Part shown: positions 21,813-31,836 of the stretch, one piece after another | Layout: each line of letters starts with the position of its first letter | How positions within the stretch are numbered: the first letter of the stretch is position 1 | From: Coptis chinensis | Lineage: Eukaryota > Streptophyta > Magnoliopsida > Ranunculales > Ranunculaceae | DNA: 64,000 nt | Direction of reading: 5' to 3' | Assembly (NCBI GenBank): GCA_015680905.1 | Contig: CM027381.1 | Coordinates: 21,367,501 to 21,431,500, forward strand | The notes under the pieces: model-generated | Told to the model about the DNA's origin: nothing | The model's input: the letters and a program-made list of their open reading frames with translations, nothing else | Databases searched by the model: none | Translations under genes and position numbers: made by a program

Positions 21813-22870
21813 ATGGCTCAACCAAGAAAAATAACGGCAGAGAAAGACTACCTGAAAACTTTCGAAGAGGGCTGGTTTTCTCCTTATTTTGACACCGAAA
21901 TCATACGTCGCGGATGGACGCCCCTTCTATATCATTCAGCAGCTGGTTATTCCCGAGAATTGGTTTTGATGTTCTACCAATTTAGCGGATATGAAGATGG
22001 TAAATTCTACTTCAATGCCTATGGACAACGATTGGAATTGAATAAGGAAATGATCTCCGACATACTTCAAATCCCAATAAAAACACAGGAGTCCCTTGTT
22101 CAAGAGTCATCATTCGATTCCGCAAAAACTTTACTGCGAGCTACCGTATCTCATGGCAACGTCGAAAATAGACATCACATGGTTCTTCAACGCTCGTTGA
22201 AACAGAATCAACGTGTTGTGCTCCACTGGTTGGGACATAATGTGGTAGGTACATCACACCAATCAGAAGTCACAAAGCCTCAACTTCACCTACTTTGGAT
22301 TTTGCAAACTCAAAGAGATGACTTTTTGTCCGATCCAACACCTCTCGAACGTAATCACCAAGAAAACAAGAAGGTCAGCACCTCTACCCACTTTGGTAAC
22401 GCAGATTATGATGCGTTGGGGTTATCCAATAATTTCTCCAGAGACACCCCTTCAAAGAGCATATATAAAGGTACTTCAAACAGACTACTCCGTTGGTTTT
22501 TGGACCCCTGATACTCTGATAGATGAGCAGAACACCCCAAGCTCAAATTGACCATTTATTTGATGAAAATGTCATCTTTGAATATTATTAATCCCATGGA
22601 AGGCATTAAACTTCTTCATCGGGGTTTGAGGGAACTACACGCTTCGTTAATATCATCATCACAACTCTTCAGGATTTCCAAGATCGTCAAGCAACGATGA
22701 TGTTGAGCAGGAGGAGATCTTGGAAAATCATTCTCAATCCTTGCAAAATCACGCCTCTCTAATGGAAAATCAAACTGTACTCTCGCCCAAAGGGACATTC
22801 AGATGCGTTTCGCCAACAAATAGAAGACCTAAAAGTTTGGTGCAAAATATGCATCTCCAAGATAAATATA
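21813..22870 (+). pseudogene. ORF A pseudogene (16.7 kb element)
   Basis: The start MAQPRKITAEKDYL matches MAQQRRILPEQAF of units 2 and 5. 21813-22310 encodes the N-terminal domain in one frame (DTEIIRRGWTPLLYHS, LVLMFYQFSGYEDGKFYF, RLELNKEMISDILQIP, and WILQTQR). A frameshift near 22310 moves the rest (RSAPLPTLVTQIMM) to another frame ending at 22551. The C-terminal DFQDRQATMM segment, equal to DLRTRQATIHH in units 2 and 5, survives near 22680. The domain resembles the putative plant transposon protein family of Athila elements; its function is unknown. A TATA box lies upstream; no PPT-like tract was found after it. Confidence 0.72.
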
Positions 22871-23116
22871 AGAATCCATGATATTACTAAGTCAATAAGT
22901 ATATAATCATCTATGTTATTACGTTTTCCCGCCTTACTATGTATTTTGTCTTATCTTTTTCTTCTTTTTGTATGCAATGCTTAATAGGATTGTCATCATT
23001 TCCATTGTGACTAATATAATTTTAACATGTGCTACTGAGGAGGGTATATTTTGTTACATACTCATTTTTCCATCCGGTTTTGCATCGTTACCCATTTCTT
23101 TTTACTTCATCCACCA

Positions 23117-24116
23117 TGGCATCTTCATCAAACATTGCATCTTCATCATCCATGGTACCTCCCAAATTCATTCCCGAAAGCAATCCTTTTCGTCTATGAT
23201 GGATTCCAATGCCTATGGCCATCTCTTCCATGATTACATCACAAACATTGGGTGGTCTTCCCTAATTCTTCAACCTGACCAAACTTATTCTCCGAGTTTG
23301 GCTGCATACTTTTATGCTAATATGGAAGACACACCAGCATTCAACCATGCGCATGGTTTCTACTTAGACGGGTTCACAATCCGAGTTGGTGACACACCTC
23401 ATATCTTTTCTGAACAGCAACTTGCCCTATCTTTGGACCTTCCATACTACGAACCTGCTGCATCTTGGCAGTACATCTATCATAATTCTTACCGTTCCTT
23501 TCAGTGGCAAGCATTTCGCGACTCTTATGGTGATGGTCTTGAGATCAAACGAGAAGGAGATGGCCATGTGCCATGGCGCAACATCACCATTCCATTAGCA
23601 AGCATGACCATGAACATGGGGACTGCAATGTTATTTGTACTCTAAACATTATGGGAGATTGGCATTTTTCGCCAATGAGGCTATGAGGCGTTGTATTGAT
23701 TGCACTAGCTCGGGGTCATGCATTATTTAACATTTTAGGTTGTGTTATCTCCAACTTGAAACGAGCTCGCGACTTTTCGGGATCGATTATATACTTTTAC
23801 TACCACCGCTTGCCGAATCATGAAGACACATTTCCCACAGTTTGCAGCCACTTTTCATGACTGGGTCAAGGTAGATTCCATGGGCCCAGCAAACAGAATC
23901 ATTCGCTCATTGAGGTTTCGTCAATGGAAGCGTCCCGCTCGATACCTGAGGCATGTTCGATGTTACCCAAAGGACTAAAAAAGATGAAGACCAATTTGAG
24001 GGAATCGGAGACAAAGAATGGGCAAAATTTGGGTGACTATTATCTATTGGCACGATGCTAAGGAAATGCATTTCCTTAAAGAGGACGCCGGACCTTCCGA
24101 TCTATTTGGATGGTAA
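23117..24116 (+). pseudogene. ORF B pseudogene (16.7 kb element)
   Basis: The start at 23117 (MASSSNIASSSSMVPPKFIP) aligns with MTSPTLIPEQSF of family 1. A frameshift near 23188 moves the main domain to the frame with GHLFHDYITNIGWSSLILQP, TYSPSLAAYFY, FSEQQLALSLDLPYY and LASMTMNMGTAMLFVL (to 23645). Further indels break 23640-23880. The end carries NRIIRSL, WHDAKEMHF and a stop at 24114-24116. It is the counterpart of ORF B elsewhere in the window but strongly diverged, so the gene is old in the lineage. Function unknown. Confidence 0.72.
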
Positions 24117-24369
24117 ACTTGAGTTTGCCATTGTACATATATCTAGCTAAACCCTTCGTTTGGTGTGCTATTATTTTTTTCATGTTTCGTATGCTATGGT
24201 TCATTATTTCGTGTGCTATGTATCGTGTGCTATGTTTAGTGTGCTATTGAACATTTTCTTGTTCTTTCTGAATAATATATTATGATCTCCAACCTCTCTG
24301 TTCCAACAATCTAGCCCTAATTTTGCTCACGGTTCTCAGGTACTTTCTCTCTTTAATTATTGGTCCTTC

Positions 24370-24399
24370 GAGGACTAAGCATCATTCTGTTTGGGGGTG
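24370..24399 (+). promoter_or_regulatory. PPT-like module after ORF B (16.7 kb element)
   Basis: GAGGACTAAGCATCATTCTG followed by TTTGGGGGTG, 1.5 kb before the 3' LTR. It resembles the true PPT module at 25865-25896. Confidence 0.5.
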
Positions 24400-25690
24400 C
24401 TTTTAACCTGTAGCAAAAGTTAGGCATCTTATAGCCTATATATAGTTTTTATTTTCGTATTAATAATTGTACTTAGTGACAAAGTCTTGTTTCCTTTTCA
24501 ATGATGAAAATTGTCTAGAAATCTCACATTAGTATCCGAATTAGGATTTGTTTTAAGAAACTTTAAATAATACGCATGCAATAGTTTATACATCTTTTCA
24601 TGAATATTCATGTACTGAGTATCATCGATTGTACATGGCAGTAAGTTTCTGGAACCAACGGTTAGTTACTTAAACTATAAATCCTGTGAGAATCTAACCA
24701 AAAACCTTGACATGAGTGATTTGTGTGTGATGACACAGAGGAGTAGTTTTTCCGATTAGAGAAATCACGCGTCTACTTACTTGATCACCACCCGAACCCT
24801 AGGCGAGAATTTAGGCCTTCTTTGGATCGACATAGCTAAAAATTCTTACCTGTTACAAATTTTACCGCTAGTCACCTCAATCGAACCGTTCATCAAACCT
24901 TTCACTTTCACCAAAAATTCCTTACCCATTTATTAAACCAAATAAAAGAACCTACCTAAGTGATGAGTATGAGAAATAGGATGAAATGTGGAAATAATAA
25001 AGAGAAAGACTTGTCCCAAATAAAAGTCAGTTACTTGCTTTAGGAAAGAAAAATAGAATCATATTTTTAAGCCATCTAAAAAAAAAAAGATATAATAATA
25101 AATCCATTAGAGGCTTAAGAACAAGGTTATAAAGCTCAGTTAGAAGAAGGAAAGAAAACAAGGATTTCTCTAGTGTAAATATATGAAGTCCCTATTCTCT
25201 CATACTCGTAAATTTTGATTATCCATTTCCATTTTCTTGTACACTATCCACCTAAGCCCCACAATACCTAATAAAGACCTCTAGCTCAATTAGGAGTAGG
25301 GTGGTGTGATAATAAGTAGTAGACGTGATTGATCGACATCGGCTCCTCTGACTATCATTGAGATGTGAGGAAACGTGTGCCCACTGCACACTGGAGTTAA
25401 CAAAACCTGAGTGGAAAAATTTTGAGTGAATTTGTGTTTCAACACATACCTGCGAGAACCCATTTAGGTACGCTCTCCAAGGGATCCAGAAACAACCCTG
25501 CTAGTATATTTCAATGAAAAGTTCACTACATGAATAATCATATGTAGATGTTTTAATTATTGAATACATATTAACTTGACTTTCAAAGAAATCAATCCTC
25601 GTTCCCTGCTAAGGAGATATATGAATATCTGAGATTAATTTAGGAAACGAAGTTTACATCACCGAAGTCGTTGTAGTATAAATGAAGTTT

Positions 25691-25785
25691 GTGAGTATCT
25701 TTTCTGGAAAACTCTCACGAGGCTATAACTCGTCCACTAGGGAATTCCTAGTGGTTTAAGGCTTTGTTGCATATGGTCAATGCAA
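25691..25785 (+). other. four-hairpin conserved element (16.7 kb element)
   Basis: GTGAG/CTCAC, ACGAG/CTCGT, CACTAGG/CCTAGTG (25735-25753) and TTGCAT/ATGCAA (25767-25785), with the same order and spacing as in family 1 units, although flanking tail sequence has diverged. Confidence 0.6.
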
Positions 25786-25864
25786 CCGCACTCTGCGAAA
25801 CGAGAATTAGTTTAGGACTACACATTTTTGGCCACTTACCTATTTTAGTGTCTCTTCTTTGCTT

Positions 25865-25896
25865 GAGGACAAGCAAAGTACTGTTTGGGGGTAGTG
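25865..25896 (+). promoter_or_regulatory. polypurine tract (16.7 kb element)
   Basis: GAGGACAAGCAAAGTACTG then TTTGGGGGTAGTG, directly before TGATAAGCACCC at 25897. Confidence 0.85.
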
Positions 25897-27351
25897 TGAT
25901 AAGCACCCAGAAGTGTATTATGAAACCCCATTGAGACATATAAATTTGGTTAATTATGTGTTTAATAATCATGAAATAAATATGTTTTCATACTGTTATA
26001 GGTATTTGCAGTAAACATGGAAATATTGGTTAAACCTGCGATAAAGCACGAGGAACGGCGTATATATGAATTCTTCCAAATCCGCACAGAAGCATCAAAC
26101 TTCCAAAGCTCCTACCTCTCGAACCAGGACTCTGAATGTGACAAGAGAGCTGCCGCATAATCGTATGATGAATTCTATGCATAAAGGGAAGTTGTAAAAC
26201 GCCCAAAATCTGGGACCGCCCATCGGACTGCATATGGACCCATTATGCGGGGCCACAAGATTGGATGAGTCATCAATCATGGAGCATGTCAAGACAAAAA
26301 TAACAAATTATTGGTGCAAAGTTGACACCTTGCATATAATAAATTAGATTAGGTGTTAATAGTGAAAAAAAAAGGCAAGGTGTCACTTTGTTTTAATGTG
26401 GTGGATAAAAATGAATTAATGTGGTTTGATGATTCACGTGGGAGGAAATGAGATTTCTCTCAAATGGAGAAGAAATTAGACAAGGGTGGGGGACACTCCA
26501 TTTACTCCCTTGACTTATTTTCCTCACATGGCATTATTTTAGTTCCTTAGTGAAAAAAATCATAAGTTAGTTTTTAGTTTTTGTAAGAAGCTTGTAATAG
26601 TTTTAATGGAGGAAACACTTGTTTTCTTCTAGAAAATAAATATATCAGTGAGTTTGATTGTTTATCTTCTTCCTTTCTCTATCTCTCTTTTGTTTTTTTA
26701 GTTTATAAATCCTTGTCCCAAGGATCATTAGCTAACTTCCCTTTTGGGGAGTTAATCCAACTCATGTGAGGGTAAATCAATTTTTATTGGTTTGGTAGGT
26801 TGTTAGGAAGAACAACTAGCTCTACACCCTATCCCAAAATGATAGTTGGTGTTATAGTGTCTAGTTAGGAATCAAAGCAATGAGCTTAGAGATAAGTCAT
26901 TGCTTAGTTCTGACTTGCTAGCATGTGTGAGCTCTTAAGTGAGCCATACATGCTAGGGATCAAATCTTTTCTTCTATTAGGGGCTTGTCTATGAGTCTAG
27001 GAAGGATCAAATAACCTTTTTCAAATCAACAACTAATGATAGTTTCACATGAGGAGGATTAACTCTCCACCTTTTCTTTCAAATCTCTATTTTGGTATTA
27101 AGTGCATGTTTTCAAACTTTAATGTCTTTCTTAATGTTTGTGTAGGAAGGAAAACCTAGCATTAATATTATAACCTTACTCCTTAGTTCCCTTTATTGTA
27201 ACATCCAATTTGTAGTTGTTATAAACTTTAGGTTAGTTCGAATCCTTATTCCAACTCTACGAAACGAAGATCGTGAGTAAGGAACCTTGAGTGCTTTTGC
27301 ATCAATTTAGAGAGTTCAAACCTCTAAGTAGTAGTAAACAAGCATATATCA
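25897..27351 (+). repeat. 3' LTR, family 2
   Basis: 1455 bp, TGATAAGCACCC to CATATATCA, the partner of 10674-12124. It is followed by the right AAGAT duplication at 27352-27356. Confidence 0.93.
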
Positions 27352-27504
27352 AAGATAAAGCCTTTCTAAAGCCCGGTCAAAAGCTGAAAAGTCGACGCGG
27401 GCAGAAACAGCACACAAGTCAGCAGAACTTCCGAAGGCCGTATCTTTGGACTCAGACCTCGGAATGGGGCCTACCTTATGTCAAAACGACCAGCTCGGAA
27501 AGAA
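27352..27504 (+). repeat. LTR b, right part, truncated
   Basis: Begins with the second AAGAT copy and continues family 1 LTR sequence to GCTCGGAAAG at about 27504. It then breaks into internal DNA of unit 2. The rest of LTR b, PBS, gag and protease are deleted. Confidence 0.85.
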
Positions 27505-27937
27505 ACTATTTATGGAATAGGGTTATCCGACTTCGGTCATTTCACTAGGTTACGTCATAGGAAATCTTGGTGCTTGATTGTGTTTGGATATGTTTTCTGT
27601 GATATTTATTTATGGAATGATCCACAACTATTTCGGTTGTTGATATATGATAAACTGCATGTTCATACATATGTTTAGATAAAGTCTCGAGTATCTGACT
27701 ATAAACGACTCAACTTTTGTGTTTGGTGCATTTCCTTTCATTTCCATATATTGGTGAGTGCACCATTAAGGTAACTGGGCCCTCCCTACAGAGTGTGTGG
27801 CTGTAAGTACCGGATCCTAAGTCCACGTTTAACATAATTCATGTTTTCCACTCTTGCATGTTTTCTCAGATTTTTGAGTCATGTTTCTCTATGGGGTGAA
27901 TTATGTCTTTCTTGTTATTGTTTTTCTTTTTTTTAAA

Positions 27938-27942
<5 letters not shown>

Positions 27943-28008
<66 letters not shown>
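27943..28008. repeat. (AT)33 microsatellite
   Basis: The same site in unit 5 (near 44745) has only about five AT repeats, so this run expanded after the two units separated. Confidence 0.95.
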
Positions 28009-28012
<4 letters not shown>

Positions 28013-28107
28013 GAATAAACATAATAACTGGAAGTCTCGAATCGACTTTAAAAGACCCATCGCTAAAAACAAATTTTCTAAGCTTCGTTGATTTAAAAAA
28101 AAAATTT

Positions 28108-28124
28108 TGTTTGGGGGTGGGGTG
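28108..28124 (+). promoter_or_regulatory. PPT-like tract before ORF A, unit 2
   Basis: TGTTTGGGGGTGGGGTG. Counterparts are at 44855-44871 and, on minus, 60421-60440. Confidence 0.5.
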
Positions 28125-28818
28125 TTCGTGTTCAGATCCTAGAATGTTTTATGTCCCATTAGAATTGCTTAGGCCGTTGAATTGTATTACGATTCGGGTT
28201 GACATAATCCATGAATTTAGAGTTCAATCGTTCGCATAACGTACGTCATGCACGCACTTCGAGGCGTTTTCCACTATCTTGTATGTCATCCAAGGTCGGA
28301 ATAGAGTGTTTTATGGATCATTAGATTGGAAATTCTCTCCTGATCATTTCCATATCTCATTCACAAAAATCGGACCGGTAACGAAGCAGCAATTTTGATT
28401 TGAAGTTTTGCGGAAAATCGAAAAATTCAAAAATTTCGAATTGGGCTTGGGCCCAACCCGCTTCACCGGCGCACAAGACCAAGACTCCCTTACCTTTGCC
28501 TTTGCCCCAACAGTCGCGTCCATCTTCTCAAACCGCCATTATCAAACAAAACCAAAACTTAAAAACCTAAATCCAAAATCCAAAAATTAAACAAGAAACC
28601 AAATTAACCCACGCCAACCATCAAAAATCCAATTCAAATCTCCTTTAAAACCAAACCACCACCAAAAAAACCCACAAAAATTAAAAAAAAAAATAAAAAA
28701 TAAAAAAAATTAAGCTGTCGCGCCACCACCGCACCACCACCACTGTTTGGTTCAGTCAGTCGACTCAAATTCCAACACCACATCCCTTTTAAACCCCCAC
28801 TACATTCCAAATTCTAAA

Positions 28819-29978
28819 ATGGCTCAACAACGTCGAATCTTGCCGGAGCAAGCATTTACTGGCGACCACTTCGCGCCGTTTTACGGTGATGAAATGATTA
28901 GTAGAGACTGGAATAGCTTGTGGTACTCGACTAAAGCCTTTTAACACGAAGACTTAGTCCGATGGTTTTACAACACGAAGGAGGTGGAGGGGACTAGAAT
29001 TTTTGTTATGGTGGCGAAGAGGAGGAAGGAAGTAACTACTGGGTTGTCTGCTGAGATTCTAGGCATTCCGCCTAGAATCCATCTAGATGTCACATTGCAG
29101 GAGTCCCAATACAATGGGGTAGAGCCATTGATGAACGTGACAGTTATCGAAGGGAACTACAATGCGAGATCACATTGTGTTCGCCAGGAATCCCTAAGAA
29201 CCAACCAGCTGGCTGCAGCTCAGTGGATTGGTCGGAACGTCCTGGGGAAGGAGAAGGTCAGCGATATCGATCTGAACTACCTCCACATTTTATGGATACT
29301 CCAGGAGCAGAAGTACGAGTTCTATATCTTGGAGTTTTTGCTTAGCATGATTAGGGGAGTAGGGAAGTCTGTTGCACCTCTCCCTGTGTTGATAACCAAG
29401 ATCATGCTGAAGTCGAGAGCAGCTCAGGCGTCTGATAGGTCTTACATCACCCTACAGGCCTACACCGAAATCCTCGCATCTATAAGGAGTGTGTCCAACG
29501 AGTTTGGAGGTTGCCTGAGGATAGGATAGAGGACGAGGAGTATGGTGGAAATGAGAATGCTGAGGAGGATGAGGAGGACTTGACTTGTTTTGATGCGGAT
29601 GCCCTGGAGAGGTGTTGGTCAGATGCAAAACGCATGGCCGTAATTCATCGTGGCATGCGTTCACTCAACACTATCTGCGAAGACCTCCGGACTCGACAGG
29701 CTACTATCCATCATAACTTCGAGATCCGATCCCAGTGGGAGGACGAGCGGTGGGAACAGATGAGGGCCGAGCTAGAAGCTCAGCGCCAGTTCCGGGCCGA
29801 CATGCTTGCACGATTCCCACCTCACGGGGATTCTCCTTCTGAGGACACACCATCGAGGCACGGCGCCGCCGTCGCCGAAAAGACTAATGGTGCTAGCCCA
29901 TCGGGAGCTCGGGGAGCTATCCCCGACCGTGTGCCCTCCGCTACCCGGCATCAAGTAGTTAGGGATAGTATCGTTTGA
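28819..29978 (+). pseudogene. ORF A pseudogene, unit 2
   Basis: About 386 codons. Start MAQQRRILPEQAF; N-terminal domain with DEMISRDWNSLWYST, EVTTGLSAEILGIPP and AAAQWIGRNVLG; then LHILWILQEQKYEFYILEF and PLPVLITKIMLK; then an acidic stretch (EEDEEDLTC), a coiled-coil-like DLRTRQATIHHNFE...RWEQMRAELEAQRQF region, and a Ser/Pro-rich end. Only two breaks: TAC to TAA at about 28944 and an 8-bp insertion near 29455. The domain resembles the plant transposon protein family accompanying Athila elements; its function is unknown. It is paralogous to ORF B in the N-terminal domain. Confidence 0.78.
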
Positions 29979-30130
29979 TGTTTATTTGTAGTTTCATTAT
30001 TGTTATTTATTTTAATGTAAGTTTAATTCCGTAATTTGAATTTTGTAGTGAAATGTACTTCGAATGAAAATTTTAATATAATGAGGTTATTTTCATTGTG
30101 CGTGGTTGTTTAATATTGATCCCTCCTTCC

Positions 30131-30149
30131 CAAATTGTTTGGGGGTGGT
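30131..30149 (+). promoter_or_regulatory. PPT-like tract after ORF A, unit 2
   Basis: CAAATTGTTTGGGGGTGGT. Counterparts are at 46841-46862 and, on minus, 58434-58450. Confidence 0.5.
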
Positions 30150-30428
30150 GTTATCTATTCCAGCATGATTTTTATATGACCCTTATTTTAGAATTTATTG
30201 CGGAGTCAAGGTGAAAATATGGCCGTTTAGGCAAATCTATGAATAAGTATATGAAATCTCGATTAAATAGGTAGATTCTATCCTAAATTCAACCTAAAAG
30301 ATACTAGTTTGTTTTAGAATCAAGGAAATGAGTTGTTTCCGTTTTCGGGTTTGGAAAGTTTAGGATTTCCGGAAACTGCCGTAAAAACTTTTTGGCAACT
30401 TCCCGATCCGTTTTAGTAACTTTAAACC

Positions 30429-30437
30429 TATATAAAC
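30429..30437 (+). promoter_or_regulatory. TATA box upstream of ORF B, unit 2
   Basis: CCTATATAAACTTC, followed by the CT/CA-rich leader and the GC-rich motif cluster (30540-30700). The ORF B ATG is at 30758. Confidence 0.45.
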
Positions 30438-30757
30438 TTCATTCATTCTACACTCACATTTCACACTATACCTAACCTTCATCACTCACCTTTCACTCCC
30501 ACGATTCCCACGTTTCGTCTCAATTTCCGATCTTCAAGACTCGGCTACCAAGCAGGAGGGCGCGACTCGCTCCCCCGCAATTTTTTTCAGAATTTTTGTC
30601 GAGTGCACTTTTCGCCAAGGTGGAGCGACCAGCTCGCCAAACACTGGAATTCAAAATCTTGAGCGACTCGCTACCGACTTCCGTGGACCAGAAAAATTCC
30701 AGTTTTTTGCGGGTAGTATCCGGATCATTCGCAGCTATTCCAGAGCGTAATTTTGAG

Positions 30758-31687
30758 ATGACATCTCCTACCTTGATACCGGAACAGTCTTTCGAAAATT
30801 TGTTCCAAAGCACTACTTATGGTGCTTGGTTTCGCGAGGCGATCACATACGTTGGCTGGGAACCACTTATGGTAAGACCTGATGCACTTTATTCTCCAAC
30901 ACTAGCATCTTATTTTTACGATAACTGCATTTTCTTTGAGAGACCAGATGGAGAACAAGTGTTCTACATCAACATTGATAATGAACCAATGGAAATTACC
31001 AGGTTCTTGCTAGCATTTGTTCTTGGACTTGCTATGCCCGCTGAAATACAAGACCCATGGTGCTATTGGGTAGATAATATTTATGTCTACACTTACGAGT
31101 TTTTGCATGAGTCGTATGGCGCGGGCATTTTCCGTATCGAGGACCAAGGGAAATATAACGTCGCCTTTGGTAGCCTGTCCATGAACATAGGAACTGTTAT
31201 GTTTTGGATCATGCTAAACATTTTAGGGGAATGGCGTTTTTCTTCGTGAATGATGCCACTTGCGCGTCTTCCTTGCTTTGGCCCGCGTGGCGATATGTGT
31301 CATGACCTTCCCGAACCTTGATGTCTAGTTTAGCTCGATCCCATAGCATGAGGCATAAGTACCTTCTTATGCCTGTTCTAATTTCCCGTGATTATGCTAT
31401 GTTTCTTTTCCTATTTTTTTGTACACGTTTCCGCGGATTGGATTACGGTCGACACTGTACAACCCACCAATAGTATTATTCGATCTTTCCGTGCAATGAC
31501 TTGGCAAGGGTGGAGGATACAACCTCATCAGGTTGCACCCTACACCCCGTCAGACCAAGTGGCTCTTAATAGGTTAGCAATAATAGATGATAAATGGCGG
31601 GAAGCCTTGCAAATTATCATGGCATGGCAGGACGCGAAGGAACCTCACTTCTTTATAGAAGAAGAGGATGAGGAAGATAATGATTAA
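30758..31687 (+). pseudogene. ORF B pseudogene, unit 2
   Basis: The best preserved ORF B N-terminal domain: 30758-31249 is open, with TLIPEQSFENLFQSTTYGAW, ITYVGWEPLMVRPDALYSP, LASYFYDN, EITRFLLAFVLGLAMP and SLSMNIGTVMFWIMLNILGE. Frame breaks between 31240 and 31430 separate the C-terminal part, which has IIRSFRAMTWQGWRIQP, LNRLAIIDDKWRE and the acidic IEEEDEEDND end (stop 31685-31687). Full length would be near 309 codons. Function unknown. It has its own TATA-containing leader and an intron just after the stop. Confidence 0.76.
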
Positions 31688-31699
31688 AGTGGAGATAAG

Positions 31700-31836
31700 G
31701 TAAGTTTTAATTCTAGTTAGTGTCTATTTATGTCCCAAGCAATTTCATTCTTGTTAACCCCATAATGGGTAGAACTCGTATAGAGTTGAGTCAGTTTTTC
31801 TTTCCTATATTAGTACATTCTAACCTTGTTTTGCAG
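31700..31836 (+). other. candidate 137-nt intron after ORF B, unit 2
   Basis: Donor AAG/GTAAGT, AT-rich body, branch-point-like CTAAC about 15 nt before the end, then TTGTTTTGCAG as acceptor. It lies 12 nt after the stop. Unit 5 has the same 137-nt intron at 48422-48558, and the minus-strand element has a 138-nt counterpart at 56737-56874. Confidence 0.6.

Larger units (their letters stand above)
24117..25864 (+). other. 3' tail of the 16.7 kb element
   Basis: No gene. It includes a possible splice acceptor (GGTTCTCAG near 24340), a PPT-like module at 24370-24399 (GAGGACTAAGC...CTGTTTGGGGGTG), and two blocks strongly conserved with LTR family 1: AAATCCTGTGAGAATCTA...GAGAATTTAGGCC (24680-24830) and ACCTAATAAAGACCTCTAGC...CCCACTGCAC (25265-25400). 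The four-hairpin element follows at 25691-25785. Confidence 0.65.
10674..27351 (+). mobile_element. structurally complete Athila element, LTR family 2
   Basis: A 16,678-bp element with two near-identical LTRs (10674-12124, 25897-27351), a tRNA-Asp type PBS, a 1.8 kb leader, gag, protease, RT, RNase H, integrase, ORF A, ORF B, tail and PPT, and a perfect 5-bp TSD. It inserted into LTR b of the outer block, so it is the younger of the two. Its long genes are broken by frameshifts and stops, so it is no longer autonomous. Unlike the other elements here it has a 100-codon open frame, a 39-codon membrane-type frame and a 34-bp tandem array between pol and ORF A. Confidence 0.93.
27505..28818 (+). 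other. unit 2 spacer: frame remnant, post-pol block, PPT-like tract
   Basis: 27517-27678 matches 44318-44455 of unit 5, including the frame HFTRLRHRKSWCLIVFGYVF; the stop that ends it in unit 5 (TAG) is TTG here. The post-pol block is at 27718-27840, with AGGTAAC. An (AT)33 run lies at 27943-28008, the AATCGACTTTAAAAGACCC motif near 28035, a PPT-like TTTTGTTTGGGGGTGGGGTG at 28105-28124, and the conserved GATCATTTCCATATCTCATTCAC...GGGCTTGGGCC segment at 28342-28455. No pol sequence is present. Confidence 0.65.

Noticed and set aside
29985-30060. Short intron after ORF A (GTAAGT...TTTTGTAG)
   Set aside because: Donor and acceptor are only about 30 nt apart, too short for a plant intron.
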